Origin: Paulinella micropora
Taxonomy: Eukaryota > Cercozoa > Imbricatea > Euglyphida > Paulinellidae
DNA: 64,000 nt
Reading direction: 5' to 3'
Assembly (NCBI GenBank): GCA_019918135.1
Contig: WBZZ01003758.1
Location: 72,501-136,500 of the forward strand
Every line of letters begins with the position of its first letter. The stretch's first letter is position 1. Below the pieces are notes generated by a model. That model was not told the origin of the DNA. It saw nothing but the letters and a program-made list of their open reading frames with translations, and made no database searches. The position numbers and the translations under genes are program-made. Positions 21,833-32,497 of the stretch are shown here, in pieces.

Positions 21833-23710
21833 CTAGGCGGCGAGTTCGGTGATGGTCACTAGGCTCTGCTCGCCGGGGGCCGTCGTGTAGCTGTTGGCGC
21901 CCTGCGTGGTGCCGTTCACCTGCAGCCACACGCACGCCCCGGCCTGCACGTCCAGCACGCCCGCCAGGCTGAGTGCGGCGCCGTTCTCCCAGGCGGTGGC
22001 GCCGCCCCCGCGAGCGCTCGTGGCCGGCCGGCGCGGCCCCTGGTAGGTCTCGGCAATAGGCATGACACCCGAGTCTACGAGCACGAAACCCGCCCCGAAC
22101 GCGAAGCCGCCCGGGTTGACGGTGTTCTGTAGCGCAAGCTGCGCCGTCACTAGCCAGCGCCTGGTTATCCCCAACGCGTTGCACCACCCCGTATAAAAAC
22201 TTGACGTAGTCTGCCAACGGATGCGCCCCGCGGCCGGCGCGACGAGCGGCGTGCTGCTGAGCAGCAGCCCGGCCGCCACGCCGTGGGTGAAGGTCTGCGC
22301 AGCCGTTGACACCCACTGGCCGGCCGTGAAGGTAGCCGCATCGATAGCGCCCGAGCCGTCGAGCTGCAGCAGTTGTGCCAGGGGGGGTAGCGACGCTGGC
22401 AGCAGCAGGTCGACAGCGCCGCGGCTCGCGAGCGTGCTCGAACCCACGCGCAGCAGCTGCTGGGCCCGCGCGATAGCGTAGTCGACGTAGGCCCTGTTGA
22501 CGAGGTGCGTGGGGTCGGACGGCCCCACTATTTCTTCCCAATCAAAACGTACTTGCTTCATGAGACAGGGATGCTTCAGCGCCGGCTGCTGGGCCAAAAA
22601 CATGGCATCGACGTAAATAGTCGGCACGAGGAACTCCACGTACCGAGCAGTGGCTGCACTGGTGGGCAGCAGTGCAGACCAGTACTCCGTGGTGCCGGAC
22701 CACGTGTAGGCAGTAGCCTGCGCGTGCCACAGATCCCACTGTACACTGTTGAGTGACGTGGCGACGTACCACGTGGTGGGCGCGCCGTAAAAGGTGGGTA
22801 CAGCCACCACATTACGAATAGTTGCCTTGAGGTAGTAACGCCGAAGCAGTACGGTTCGTCCCAAGTCGAGCCGGAGCCACTCGCCAGTGTAGTTAGCACC
22901 AGAGTACAGCCTCGTGGCGTTGGACAAGTAGACCAGATCTCTGTCCCAGGCTTCCGCCGAGGACCAGTAGTTTTCTAGCGGGGCGCCCGTCACGATCTGC
23001 AACGTGGTGCCGAAAGCCCCGAACGCGTCTCCCTCCCGTGTAGCCTTGCCCGTGAAGGTGGTGCCGGTAGTGACCATCGCGGAGGAGGCGGACGCGACGA
23101 AGGGGGCGGGGGCCGTGTTGTTGGTCATGTTCGGGCTCGTGTTCACCCACACCGTCTGGTTGGGTAGCGAGGCCGGGAGCGGCACGCTGTGCGCGCTCAG
23201 GTTGTTCACGTGGGCCAGCAGCGCCGCGAGGGTGGCGGCCCCGAGCTGCGCCGCCGTCACTTGGTGCGGGTTGGCGTAGTCCTGCAGGTGCGGGTGCGCT
23301 TGTGTGGCGCCGGCGGCATCCACTGCCAGCAGCTGCGCGCCGTCCGCCGGCAAGGACGCCGGGGCCCGGAGCCTGCCGCCGACCAACCCGTCCACGTACG
23401 CGACGGTGGCGGCCCCGACCTGGGCCGCCGTCACTTGGTGCGGGTTGGCGTAGTCCTGCAGGTGCGCCGGGCACACGCTCGAGCAGTCGGGCGGCGGCTG
23501 GCTGTGGGCGCTCAGGTTGTGGACGTGGGCCAGCAGCGCCCCCACGGTGGCGGCGCCCAGCTGGGCCGCCGTCACCCGGTGCGGGTTGTCGTAGTCGGCC
23601 AGGTGCGCCGGGCACACGCTCGAGCAGTCGGGCACGTACTGGCACCCCGCTCTGCACCGGACCGCCAGCAGCAGCCACCACGGCCACCATGCTAAGCTGG
23701 CTGGTTGCAT
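21833..23710 (-). CDS. Secreted fibre-like lectin, first copy of unit A
   Basis: 625 residues from the ATG at 23710; looks whole. Residues 1-22 form a Trp/Leu-rich signal peptide. Three tail-fibre-type repeats follow (D-Y-x-N-P-H-x-V-T-A-A-Q-L-G-A-A-T, near 40, 87 and 145), the first two opened by C-S-S-V-C-P-A-H-L. Residues about 225-365 look like an F5/8-type C (discoidin) domain: G-E-W-L-R-L-D-L-G, R-Y-Y-L-K-A, T-S-L-N-S-V-Q-W-D, A-R-Y-V-E-F. Residues 380-460 include N-R-A-Y-V-D-Y-A-I, another tail-fibre word. The last 160 residues are a beta-rich head reminiscent of C1q/TNF-like trimers. Many N-x-T/S sites. Likely an extracellular or virion-surface carbohydrate-binding trimer; the role is inferred. 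Confidence 0.72.
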   Translation of the reverse strand: MQPASLAWWPWWLLLAVRCRAGCQYVPDCSSVCPAHLADYDNPHRVTAAQLGAATVGALLAHVHNLSAHSQPPPDCSSVCPAHLQDYANPHQVTAAQVGAATVAYVDGLVGGRLRAPASLPADGAQLLAVDAAGATQAHPHLQDYANPHQVTAAQLGAATLAALLAHVNNLSAHSVPLPASLPNQTVWVNTSPNMTNNTAPAPFVASASSAMVTTGTTFTGKATREGDAFGAFGTTLQIVTGAPLENYWSSAEAWDRDLVYLSNATRLYSGANYTGEWLRLDLGRTVLLRRYYLKATIRNVVAVPTFYGAPTTWYVATSLNSVQWDLWHAQATAYTWSGTTEYWSALLPTSAATARYVEFLVPTIYVDAMFLAQQPALKHPCLMKQVRFDWEEIVGPSDPTHLVNRAYVDYAIARAQQLLRVGSSTLASRGAVDLLLPASLPPLAQLLQLDGSGAIDAATFTAGQWVSTAAQTFTHGVAAGLLLSSTPLVAPAAGRIRWQTTSSFYTGWCNALGITRRWLVTAQLALQNTVNPGGFAFGAGFVLVDSGVMPIAETYQGPRRPATSARGGGATAWENGAALSLAGVLDVQAGACVWLQVNGTTQGANSYTTAPGEQSLVTITELAA

Positions 23711-24029
23711 GGCTAGTGCTTGGTCGGGTGTGCTGCCCCTAGTCCCTTTTTTTCTGGCTTTTGCGCTAACGTGCGTCTCGCGACGGCAAGCCCGGACGGC
23801 GGCGGAGGGGTCGTCCGCCCCCCTCCCCCGGCCCTCCCTCACCAGCGCTGCGCAGGGCCACGCCCCCTCCCCCCCCCTTCCCCGCTTCCCTCCTGGCTCG
23901 GCACGTCTGGGAGGGCCCAGGCGGGGGGGCCAAGGCGCGGCCGCAGTCCCCTCGGGTCTCGGACACGTCGCCGCGGCGGTACGTGCGCCCACGACCGGGC
24001 GCCCGCGGACGACCGGGGGCCGCGCGCGT

Positions 24030-24180
24030 CCGTGTAGCGGTGCGAGAGGCCCGCGCTCGTCTCTACCGGTACTGGACACAAAACGGGGCCCCCTCCTTCG
24101 TCAAGTTGTGGGAATCGCGTGGTTTTACTAACTGTTACCGACACGCCGCCAGTCAATATGCGCCGTGGTGCTACACTTGG
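24030..24180 (+). pseudogene. Remnant of the gene-1 3' end
   Basis: This stretch translates to a diverged copy of the C-terminus of the GX2H protein (V-K-L-W-E-S-R-G-F against V-K-L-L-E-S-S-G-F) and is followed by the same CGCCGTGGTGCTACACTTGG spacer as at 21771. Together with the next entry it shows that gene-1 tail plus fibre was duplicated as a block inside unit A. A fossil piece. Confidence 0.65.
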
Positions 24181-24224
24181 GTACAGAATTTTTTTATAAA
24201 ACCCTGGGCAGGGCCGTGCCGGCA

Positions 24225-24977
24225 CTAGGCGGCGAGTTCGGTGATGGTCACCAAGGTCTGTCGGCCGGGGGCCGTCATGTAGTTGTTGGCGCCCTGCGTG
24301 GTGCCGTTCACCTGCAGCCACACGCACCACCCGGCCTGCACATCGAGTACGCCCGCGAGACTGAGCGAAGCGCCGTCCCCCCAGGCGGTGGCGCCGTCCC
24401 CGCGAGCGCTCGCGGCTAGCCAGCCCGGCCCCTGGTAGAACGAGGGGTCAGGCGGGCCGGCCCAGTCCGAGAGACCAAAGCCCGCCTCAAACGCGAAGCC
24501 GCCTGGGTTGACGGGGTTCCGCAGCGCCAGCTGCGCCGTCAGTAGCCAGCGCCTGGTTGTCCCCCACGCGTTGCACCACCTCGTGTAATTGCCCGCCGAC
24601 CAAGTAGAGTAGGTGATGCGCCCCGCGGTCGGGGCCACGAGCGGCGTGTCACTGACGAGCACCCCAGCCGCCACGCCGGGCGTGAAGGTTTGGACAGCCG
24701 TGGACCCCCACTGGCCGGCAGTGAAGGTGACCGCGTCTTGACTGGATTTCCGACGCTGAAGCACCCTTGTCTGATCAAGCAAGTGCGTTTTGATTGGGAC
24801 GAAATAGCGTGGCCGTCCGAGCCCACGCGCGTCGTCAACAGGGCGTACGTCGACTACGCTATCGCGCAGACCCAGCAGCTGCTGCGCGTGGGTTCGAGCA
24901 CGATCGCGAGCCGCGGCGGCGTCAACCTGCTGCTGCCTTCGTCGCTGCCCCCACAGGCGCGGCTGCTGCAGCTCGAC
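24225..24977 (-). pseudogene. Second, rearranged partial fibre copy in unit A
   Basis: 24225-24735 on the minus strand encodes the C-terminal head of the fibre protein, closer to the unit-B gene (G-Q-W-G-S-T-A-V-Q-T-F) than to the first copy in unit A. 24737-24977 carries the middle region (K-H-P-C-L-I-K-Q-V-R-F-D-W, N-R-A-Y-V-D-Y-A-I) on the opposite strand. Signal peptide, tail-fibre repeats and discoidin domain are not present. It is an incomplete, rearranged relic. Confidence 0.75.
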
Positions 24978-25118
24978 AGCCAGCCGAGGCGGCGGCGGCG
25001 GGGAGTCGGCGGCGGCGCCGCTCCCCTCCCCTGCCCGGCCCCCCCCCCTCCCCTCCTCCCCCTCGCCTCCCTGCCCGGCACCCTCGGGCCTGGGCCACGC
25101 CGGCGCGGGCGGCCAGGC

Positions 25119-25230
25119 AGCACCACGCGGCCGTACGCGGGCCCACGACCGAGCGCCGGTGAGAGGGGAGAGGTAGGCGTCCGGCGGCCGGGCCGGGAGG
25201 GGGCGGCCCCCCCCCGTCCCCCGGCCAGGC
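25119..25230 (+). repeat. 112-bp segment flanked by 8-bp direct repeats
   Basis: GGCCAGGC at 25111-25118 and again at 25223-25230 bracket 112 bp (one repeat included) that unit B lacks (B has a single GGCCAGGC at about 47,689). Either an insertion in A or loss between the short repeats in B. GC-rich, with no gene seen. Confidence 0.75.
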
Positions 25231-25328
25231 GGCCCCGCTGTCCACGCCTCCCCCCCCCTCCCGGCACTGGCGCCACTCCCGGCGTCGTCGTCGTCCCACG
25301 GGCACCCCGCACAGAAAAACTCTCGCTC

Positions 25329-25763
25329 ATGTCGGTGGCCGACCAGGCAGGGGGCGCCGCGGGGCAGACCAGACAAGTGCAGTGCGCCGCGTGCACGGGG
25401 GCCTGTGTCGTGCTAGCCTCGGCGCTAGAGGTGTGCTCGCAGTGCCGGCGAGCGGAGCTGTACCTCTGCCCGCACAAGGGGTGCTTTGCCCACGTGTGCT
25501 TCGAGTGTGGCCTGCTGACACGGCCGCACGTCTGCCTCTCGAAATGCCTCACCGGGTGTATAGCCGGGCCGCCGGGCCCGGCGCGGCGCTGGCAGGGTTG
25601 GCGAGGAGCGCCCCGGCCCGCGCCGCCGACCGCGCCACCAACCGCGCCGCCGGCCGGGGCGCCCGGCCTGCCCTGGTGGGTCCGCCAGGGCCCCGCGCGA
25701 GACAAGACCAGCTACCCAGAGACGCGCTCCGCGCAGCTGCGACCTGCTAGCGCGGCCCCCTAG
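25329..25763 (+). CDS. Small Cys-rich zinc-ribbon-like protein, unit A
   Basis: 144 residues from the ATG at 25329. Residues 15-75 hold clustered Cys/His: C-A-A-C, C-S-Q-C, C-P-H-K-G-C-F-A-H-V-C-F-E-C and H-V-C-L-S-K-C, suggesting two or more zinc sites (RING-, B-box- or ribbon-like; none fits cleanly). The last 60 residues are Pro/Ala-rich and probably disordered. No signal peptide or membrane segment. Nearly identical to the unit-B copy (47793-48227; one visible change in the Cys-rich part is Ala-His to Ala-Asp), unlike its diverged neighbours. Function unknown; a regulatory or interaction role is a guess. Confidence 0.68.
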   Translation: MSVADQAGGAAGQTRQVQCAACTGACVVLASALEVCSQCRRAELYLCPHKGCFAHVCFECGLLTRPHVCLSKCLTGCIAGPPGPARRWQGWRGAPRPAPPTAPPTAPPAGAPGLPWWVRQGPARDKTSYPETRSAQLRPASAAP

Positions 25764-25870
25764 CGCTCGTGCACACTCGCGAGCCGAGACTCCGCCCCCG
25801 GCGCGGGGAGGAAGGAGCCGACGCCCCCCCCCAGTACCCTGGAGCGCACACCGTGCCCCCCCCCCCCCCC

Positions 25871-26222
25871 CTAACTCACATCGAGTTAGCACGCCTCTAC
25901 CCCCTACGCTCAGACCCAAGTTAGTGGTACACCCTCCCCTAAGCTCACACCAAAGTTGGTAGTACCTCTACCCCCCTGACTCACACCCAAGTTAGTAGTA
26001 CTCCCCCCCCCCCCCCCCCCCTAACTCACACCGAGGTTGGCGTGCCTCTACCCCCTACGCTCACACCGAGGTTAGTAGTACCTCTACCCCTACGCTCACA
26101 CCCAAGTTAGTGGTACCCCTCCCCTATGCTCACGCCAAAGTTAGTGGTACACCCTCCCCTACGCTCACACCAAATTTGGTGGTACCTCCACCCCCCCTAA
26201 CTCACACCGAGGTTAGCATGCA
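25871..26222 (+). repeat. 34-bp C-rich minisatellite, unit A
   Basis: About ten imperfect units of the type CTACGCTCACACCGAGG plus TTAGCGTGCCTCTACCC, alternating with an ACCCAAGTTAGTGGTAC variant and separated by C runs of up to 18. It sits between the zinc-ribbon and LRR genes and is about half as long as in unit B. Confidence 0.92.
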
Positions 26223-26439
26223 CCCCCCCCTTGCCCCCTCCACTCACTCACACAGAGGAAGGGAAGCGGCCCCTTTCCACGCGGCGCTCTGGACCTCCTG
26301 CCCGTGCCCGGCCTCGGTCCAGAGAAGAGGCCGCCTCTGCCTGTCAGGCCTGCACTGCATTCTAGCCTAAATCCCTAGCGATGCTTGCTCGAGACGCCTC
26401 CGGCCGGCAACCCCGACGGGTAGTGTAGCGAAGAGGTTG

Positions 26440-26535
26440 ACTCTCTGTCCCTCCCTTGCTCTTTCTCTGTCTCTCACTCCCCTCTCTCCGCTCCCCCGCC
26501 CCCTCTCTTCTCTCTCCCCCCTCCCTCTCCCTGCT
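26440..26535 (+). promoter_or_regulatory. CT-rich tract upstream of the LRR gene, unit A
   Basis: A nearly pure pyrimidine stretch (CTCTCTCC-type) ends about 75 bases before the LRR-gene ATG at 26610. A similar tract precedes the unit-B gene. Position and conservation suggest a core-promoter or leader element; no TATA box seen. Confidence 0.35.
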
Positions 26536-26609
26536 TCCCCCCCATCTGCCCCTGTGACCCGGTGCGTCCGCCCAAGGCGCTAAACAGCTGCCAGCAACGC
26601 CAGCCGGCC

Positions 26610-29600
26610 ATGTCGCGTCCGTGCGCGGTATGCGGCAAAGAAGAAGACAAGCAGAGGCCATCGTCTCTGCCGGGGGACACAGTGAGGCGAGAGCTCGGCG
26701 CAGCGGGGGAGACGGTGATGCGAGAGCTCGGTACAGAGCTCGTGTCTTTTGTGGGGAACGCTACCCCACTGGCGAGTCTCAACCAGGGCCTGTCGAGCCT
26801 GTCCTACTTGGAAGAGGACATGGCTTGGGCCACACTGCTTGGCCAAGGCGACCGTTACTTAAATAAACTGGATTGTAAAGATGGCGCACCAGCGGACCTA
26901 CGCCAACTACTAAAGCAAGGTCGTGTAGAGCCCGAAGGGAAATCACCTCCGGACGCGGCACGCCAACTACTACAGCGAGGTCGTGTGGAGCCCAAAGGGA
27001 AATCACCTCTGGACGCGGCACGCCGAGACTGGGCGCACCTGCACATTCCGTCCCGCCTTTGCTTGCGATTCAGCGACCGGGATATACCAGCGGGTGACGA
27101 CGGAAGGGTAAGCTGCTGAAGCGGCTGTTTGCTCGGGCCTGGCCCAGGCTAGCTACCCATGGGGTGTGGGAGTTTGCCACCACGAGCTTCCGCACCAACG
27201 TTGAGATGCTGGTTCGCTTGCACGAGTGGAGGCAGGAACAGGAGCTGTCGAATCGCCCCCTCAGCTCCGTCACCCTCGGCTTGCAGCCAACCGCGTTCGA
27301 CGGGGTACCGGAGGAACTGGAGGAACTGCTGCGTCGGCTAACTAACGTTGAGGTAGACTGCTTGCGTCTCCATTTCGAGGACGAATTCTTGCGGGTAGAC
27401 CCGACGAGGCTTGGCTTGCTCTGGAATTCGATCCCGCGCAGCTGCACCCAGCTTCAGCTGCGCGGGTATCCGCTGCAACAGGAGCAGCTACAACAGGAGG
27501 CTTCGTACAGCTTTGCAGACTTCTGGCAAGAGCACCCCCGCTTGGCCAAGCTGCAGTTGACGTATGTAGACGAGGGGGGCGATCTACCGTTTTCTAACCT
27601 TTTCACTGGAGAAGAAGCGGCCCGGCAGGTAGAAGAGTTAGGGCTCAGGCCCTCGTCCAGCGCTGACCTGCCTTCGCTAGGCGGCCTGCAGGGATTAACG
27701 CGCTTCAACCTCCATCTCTCGACTCTCGACGAGGCCAAAGCACGGGAATGCCGGGCGGTGCTCAAGAACTGCCGAGTGACTCTGCAAAGCCTAGTGCTCC
27801 GGTATACTTACTCGTCTGCCACGGCGCGACAAAAGCTGAAGGCGGGGATCCGCGCCTTCCAGAAACTTAAGTCCTGCACTCTATCTATCGCGGCGGCAGA
27901 CCTGCTTGAGCAGAAGCGTCCTCCCTGCTGGCCTGGCCTCCGGAGACTGCGGATCCACGTCATCGAGGAGGAAGGAGGCGGAGGGGGGGTCTCCAGTCAA
28001 CTGCGGCTGTTGGACTTGTTGCAAGGCTGGTGTCAGGTGGGCGGGCTAGAAGAATTAGCCATCCACCTGGCGAGATCTTCGCGGCGCTGCGAGCTCGTGG
28101 CCGACTCAGCAGTGTGGGCACAAATGACGAGCCTGACCCGCTTGACGCTAGGGGGCTTTGGCAGTCTTTCCGACGCTCCTACACCGCCGAAGCTATCGAG
28201 CCTGCGGCTGGTACGCCTTGGTCGGCTGGGCTGCGAGCTGCAGCGGCAGCTGTTTGCGCCCACGAGAGAAAGTAAGCTGGAGAAGCTCGACGTCGACGAG
28301 GGTCTTTGGCTGACCGAAAGCCTCGTCCAGCGTCGCCTAGCCGCGCTGCCGGGACTACAAAGGCTCCGCCTGTGCAAGCGCACTCACGGCGAGTCCGATG
28401 AGTGGATCACGTCGCTGGCCACCCTCAATGCTCGTAGGGAGCGGAAGAAGCTTCCCTCAGCGGTGGTGCTCGAATTCAACAAGAGCAGGCTTTCCGGGCC
28501 GCAGCTACAAGAGTTGCTAGACAGCAAGACCCCCGTGTGTCTTACGAGAACAGCTTCTTCAGCTTGCGACTGTAAGCGGTCCATGTGGTTCGGCGGGCCC
28601 AGAAGCCTGTGCACCCCTCTGGCAGAGGCCAAGGAAGCAAGCACGAAGCTGTTGCTGGCCGTGTTTGGGGTTGGCACACTCGAAGAACGAAGGATGCGAG
28701 AGCTGGGAGACCGGGAAGCCACTAAGCAGCAACGACTAGAGTACCTGGAGCGCCTAGAGCTCAAGCGGGACACTAAGTTGGTCATCCCCGCTGACGTCAC
28801 GCTCACGTTCGATAGCACCAACATTTTCGCCTTGGACGACGAGGACGAGAGGTGGGGCAAGGTGCCTTGGTCACAGCTAGCGCGCCACTCGCGGTGGTCC
28901 TTTTTCTCGCGTAACTTTGACCGGAACTGCCGCTTGCTCCTCGACGTGGCACACCGCCGGCCCGGCGGAAGCCCCCCCTCGCTTCGGTGCGAATAAACTG
29001 CATCGGCGAGGCCTCAACCCAGGAGGAGCTGGCGCGGCTATCCTCGCTTCGAATCCGTAGCTTGCACCTAGACTACGGCTACGACGACGCCCCTGCCTGG
29101 CGGTGGTACCAAGCGCCCCCGAGCGTGGAGGAACTGACCCTCTCGGACCTAGACTGGAAGAAATATCCAGATCAGCCAGCAGAAGTCGACAAAGCTGCAC
29201 TGCCACGGCCAAGCAGGCTGGTGCTGGAGGACTGCCAAGCTCCCCCCCGGCGGCTGCTCCTGCAGCTCCCGGCGGGCGGCGCACTGACGCTGAGTGCGTG
29301 CGGCGGGCTACCCTCCTGGGACCAAAGGTTCAAGCCGTTGTCGGAGCTGTGCCTCGCCTGCGAGGAAACCGAGTCCATGTGTGAATTTGCGGAGGAAGCG
29401 CTCGCCTGCTCTCGTCGAACCCTGCAGACGTTCAAGTTCGAGGTTACTGGCTGGCCAAGGACTGAGGCCCAGGCCCGGCAAGAGCAGCAACGGGTGGCAA
29501 GACTGTACGCGGGGGTCGGGCTCTGCCGAAAGCTGACCCAGCTCCGGCTGACGGCGCTTGGTAGGCCTAGCCTGCTCGAGGGTGGTGCTCAAGGCTGGCC

Positions 29601-30255
29601 CGCTCTGAAGAAGCTTGAGGTCTTGTCGTTGGCGACGCGGGGTCCAGAGCTGGTGCAGCTGTCTGACTTTTTGTGTGTGTTCATCCCGCCAGGATCAACC
29701 ACTCTGCGGGAGGTGGCCTTAAGCGCCACCGGTGTTACCGCTCAGTCAAGATACCGGCGCATAGAGGTGTCGACGACCGCTTGGGCACGCCTGGCGACGG
29801 TGGAGAAGCTCAGCCTCGCTGGCTTTGACGTGGTCAAGGGAGCGATACCGTGGATGCGAGCACTAACCCACCTGACGATAAACTATACCTACCTCTCGTA
29901 TCGCCAGCTGCGGGCACTGCTCCTGCCACCGTTGCAGGAGCTAGACGTGACGCTGGGCACAAGCAGAGAGGCTAGCTGGTTCGACGGGATCGTCCTGGTG
30001 GAGCTGCTGGCGGAGGTCAAGAGCCTGAGGAAACTATCTTTGTGCTGGGAGAAACCGGACCCCGAGTGGTACCGGCTCCTGGCGGACTTCGACCGGGTTA
30101 GAAAAGAGCAGGGCTTGGTTCCGGTAGACATTTACTGGTACTACGAGCCGGATACAACGGACGAGCAGGCGCTGGCCCGGCAAAGGGAGGCGCTGGCACT
30201 ACAGACCGCGGAGCTGGGGAAGAGGTTCCACCCGGTCGAGCTGTTCCCTAAGTAA
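26610..30255 (+). CDS. Large leucine-rich-repeat protein, unit A
   Basis: Gene region of about 1200 codons from the ATG at 26610. The N-terminus has a CxxC (C-A-V-C-G-K). The rest is rich in irregular leucine-rich repeats (for example L-T-R-L-T-L-G-G-F-G-S-L and L-R-K-L-S-L-C-W-E). It ends R-F-H-P-V-E-L-F-P-K, matching unit B. No F-box is obvious at its N-terminus. Such LRR proteins usually bind other proteins; cytoplasmic location is inferred from the lack of a signal peptide. The two unit copies are strongly diverged (by eye roughly 55-65% identical protein), far more than the RING and F-box genes next door. About two or three breaks; possible introns were not resolved. A 27-codon duplication (L-L-K-Q-G-R-V-E-P-E-G-K-S-P type) lies at 26,910-27,030. 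Confidence 0.62.
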
Positions 30256-30354
30256 CTAAATGTCCAGGCGCTTCTTCAAGTCAATCCCGGGCGCCGGCCG
30301 GCGAATTCCCCCCCCCGTACCGGTAAGCCGGCAGCAGAGACAGGCAAACTTTGT

Positions 30355-30360
30355 TTTAAT
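30355..30360 (-). terminator. ATTAAA poly(A) signal, RING gene A
   Basis: TTTAAT on the plus strand, i.e. ATTAAA about 36 bases past the RING-gene stop. Conserved in unit B at 53460-53465. Confidence 0.45.
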
Positions 30361-30395
30361 TTTAGGCACACGGCGACGGCCCGGCGTACGGCCGC

Positions 30396-32497
30396 CTAGA
30401 TCGGCACCACCAGGGTCTGGATGTCCCGCCGGCAGAAGGGACATTCGCGCATTCCTGCCGCACACTCGCCACACGCGCGGGCGTGGCCGCAGGGGACGAA
30501 CACGACCAGGGGCCGGGGGCCCTCTTCGCAAATGTCACAGGTCCGAGCCCGTGGGGGCTCTTGCTGCTCGGCGGCCTGCCGCAGCCGCTGTAGGGTGGCC
30601 TGCGCGGCCGCGACGTCGGCGGCCAGCCCGAGCCGTGCCCTCCGCAGGCCCTTGAGGGCGCCGAGCAAGTCCGCCTGTTCGGCCCGGAGCTCTTGGCCGC
30701 GGCGGCTAAGTGTCTCGTGCTGGGAGGTCAGCCTGTCCACCTCGGACTGTAATCTCTTCTGTTCGCAGGCCAGCCTCTTGTTGCAGGTGCGCAGCCTTTT
30801 GCCCCTCTCCAGCACGGATTGCAAGGGGCTGGGGGCGCGGCCGGCCGGCGCCCGGTCGGGTGCCGGTGCCGTCTCGCGCTGCGCCAGGGCCCCGTCCATC
30901 CCGCGGGAGCCGTGGGGCCAGGCCTGTCCGGCGCCTGCCTCCAGCAGCGCGCCCAGGGCCGGGCCCGGCGGATTCTCCCCCCCGGGCAGGGACGGCGCGA
31001 GGTAGGGCTGGTCACGGCGCAGTAGCGAGCCCAGCGGTTCGGAGGACGCTGCGGCCCCCGGCACGGCGGGCGGCCCGTCGCGCCGGGGCGCGGCCGGTGG
31101 CGCGGCCGGAGGCTCGTCGCGCTGAGGCTCGGCCGGGGCTCATCGCGCTGGGCGCGGCGGGGCTCGGCCGGGGGCTCGTGGACGATGAGCCGGGCGGCGC
31201 GTTCGATGGTCCGCAACAGGTCCACGGCCGAGGCCGGGCTGGGGAGCCCCCGGGCCCGTAGCCGGGCCTTGAGGCGCCACCACCGCACACACATGCACTG
31301 CGCAGCGTAGGCGTTCTGCTCGCCGAGCCATTCGCACGCCGGGTCCGCGCCGTAGTGGGCGAGGACATCGAGCATCAGCCACACCGCGGCAAAGTCCTCG
31401 CTCGCCATCTTCACGCACGGGTATTCGGCGCACAAGCCCGTGCAGAGTACTTCGAGCACCGTCTGGCTCCGCAGTTCGAAGGGCAAGGGCGGCTGGTACA
31501 CCGGGGTGCCCAGCCCCAGGAAAGTGTGCAAGAGCAAGGGGGACCTGAGCAGGACCGCCGCCACCGGCCAGACCAGGCTGCGAGAGTGCAGCAAAGCCCC
31601 GGCGTCCAGGAAGATCGGCCGAAAGTCCTCGGGCTGCGACTGGAGCAGCGCGGCGCGCAGGATGGCTATCACCCGGCGTGCGTCGGCCACGTTCGGCTCG
31701 GCCAGGGGCACGCGCAATTCATCCAGTATGTCCGCCAACAGCAGCTCCAAGGGGAACCTGGACGCGGCCCGCTTCCTGGCCGCGCCGCGCCGGGCCCGCA
31801 GGCCCGCCAGCAAGGAGCGCAGCGTGCGCTCCGAGGCAGACCTGGCCAGGGCCCTCGACCACAGCAGTGTCGCCACCGCCAGCAGCCGCAGCCAGGCCAG
31901 GGCGAACGCCATGGGCGACAGGCTGTTGAGCCTCACGCGCGCCAGCAGCCGGCCGCCCGAGGCGGCCAGCTCGGTGTCGGGGCCCTGGAGCAGTTCGAGG
32001 AAAACTTCGGGCGCCGCCTGTGCGCAGGCCATTCTCCCGAGCTCGGACGCCGGTGCCCCGTCGATGAGGCGTTCCACTTGCTGGCGGGCGGCCGGGGTGC
32101 ACGGGCCCTGGACCACCGCCAGCCCCAGCTCCGTACCCAGCGCCACGGCGCCGTCCCACTCGGCCAGCTTTTCCTGGCTCCACTCGCGCAGCAGACCGAT
32201 CGCGTCTCGCACCTTGGCGCGTGCTGCGCGCAAGCAAAACAGCAGCGCCTCCTCTTCGCGCCGTGGGAGCAAGGTAGCGACCAGGGTCTTCCACACCTGC
32301 AGACCACCGGTCTCGAGGCTGCCGCTGTGCAGGTAGTACTGGAGCTTGTGCGCCTGTGCCGGGGACCAACGCTCCTCCAGGACACCCTGCAAGAGGCTCT
32401 CCCAGCCCTGCTCGAGGGGTGTGGGCGCGGGCGGCGCGGCGTCGGCAGGGACGTTGGCGCCGGCGGCCGCGGTAGTAGGCTGGTGAAGGGGCAACAT
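30396..32497 (-). CDS. Coiled-coil RING-finger protein, unit A
   Basis: About 700 codons from the ATG at 32497 (M-L-P-L-H-Q-P-T). The first two thirds are a helical region rich in Leu/Ala/Arg with no known domain. A Pro/Arg-rich linker follows, then a coiled coil (R-L-Q-S-E-V-D-R-L-T-S-Q-H). The C-terminal 45 residues form a C3HC4 RING: C-D-I-C, C-G-H-A-R-A-C-G-E-C, C-P-F-C-R-R-D-I. A C-terminal RING of this IAP-like type is typical of E3 ubiquitin ligases, so it probably recruits E2 enzymes and ubiquitylates partners bound by the helical part. It is almost identical to the unit-B copy. About one break in the reading region. It converges with the LRR gene and diverges from the F-box gene. Confidence 0.72.

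Noticed and set aside
22893-23690. Minus-strand 265-codon frame overlapping the fibre gene
   Set aside because: Shifted reading of the same strand; it contains no NPHxVTAAQ repeat and is Arg/Gly-rich noise.
25871-26222. Possible CRISPR-like array
   Set aside because: Units are imperfect and adjacent with no unique spacers, there are no cas genes, and the context is eukaryotic; it is a minisatellite.
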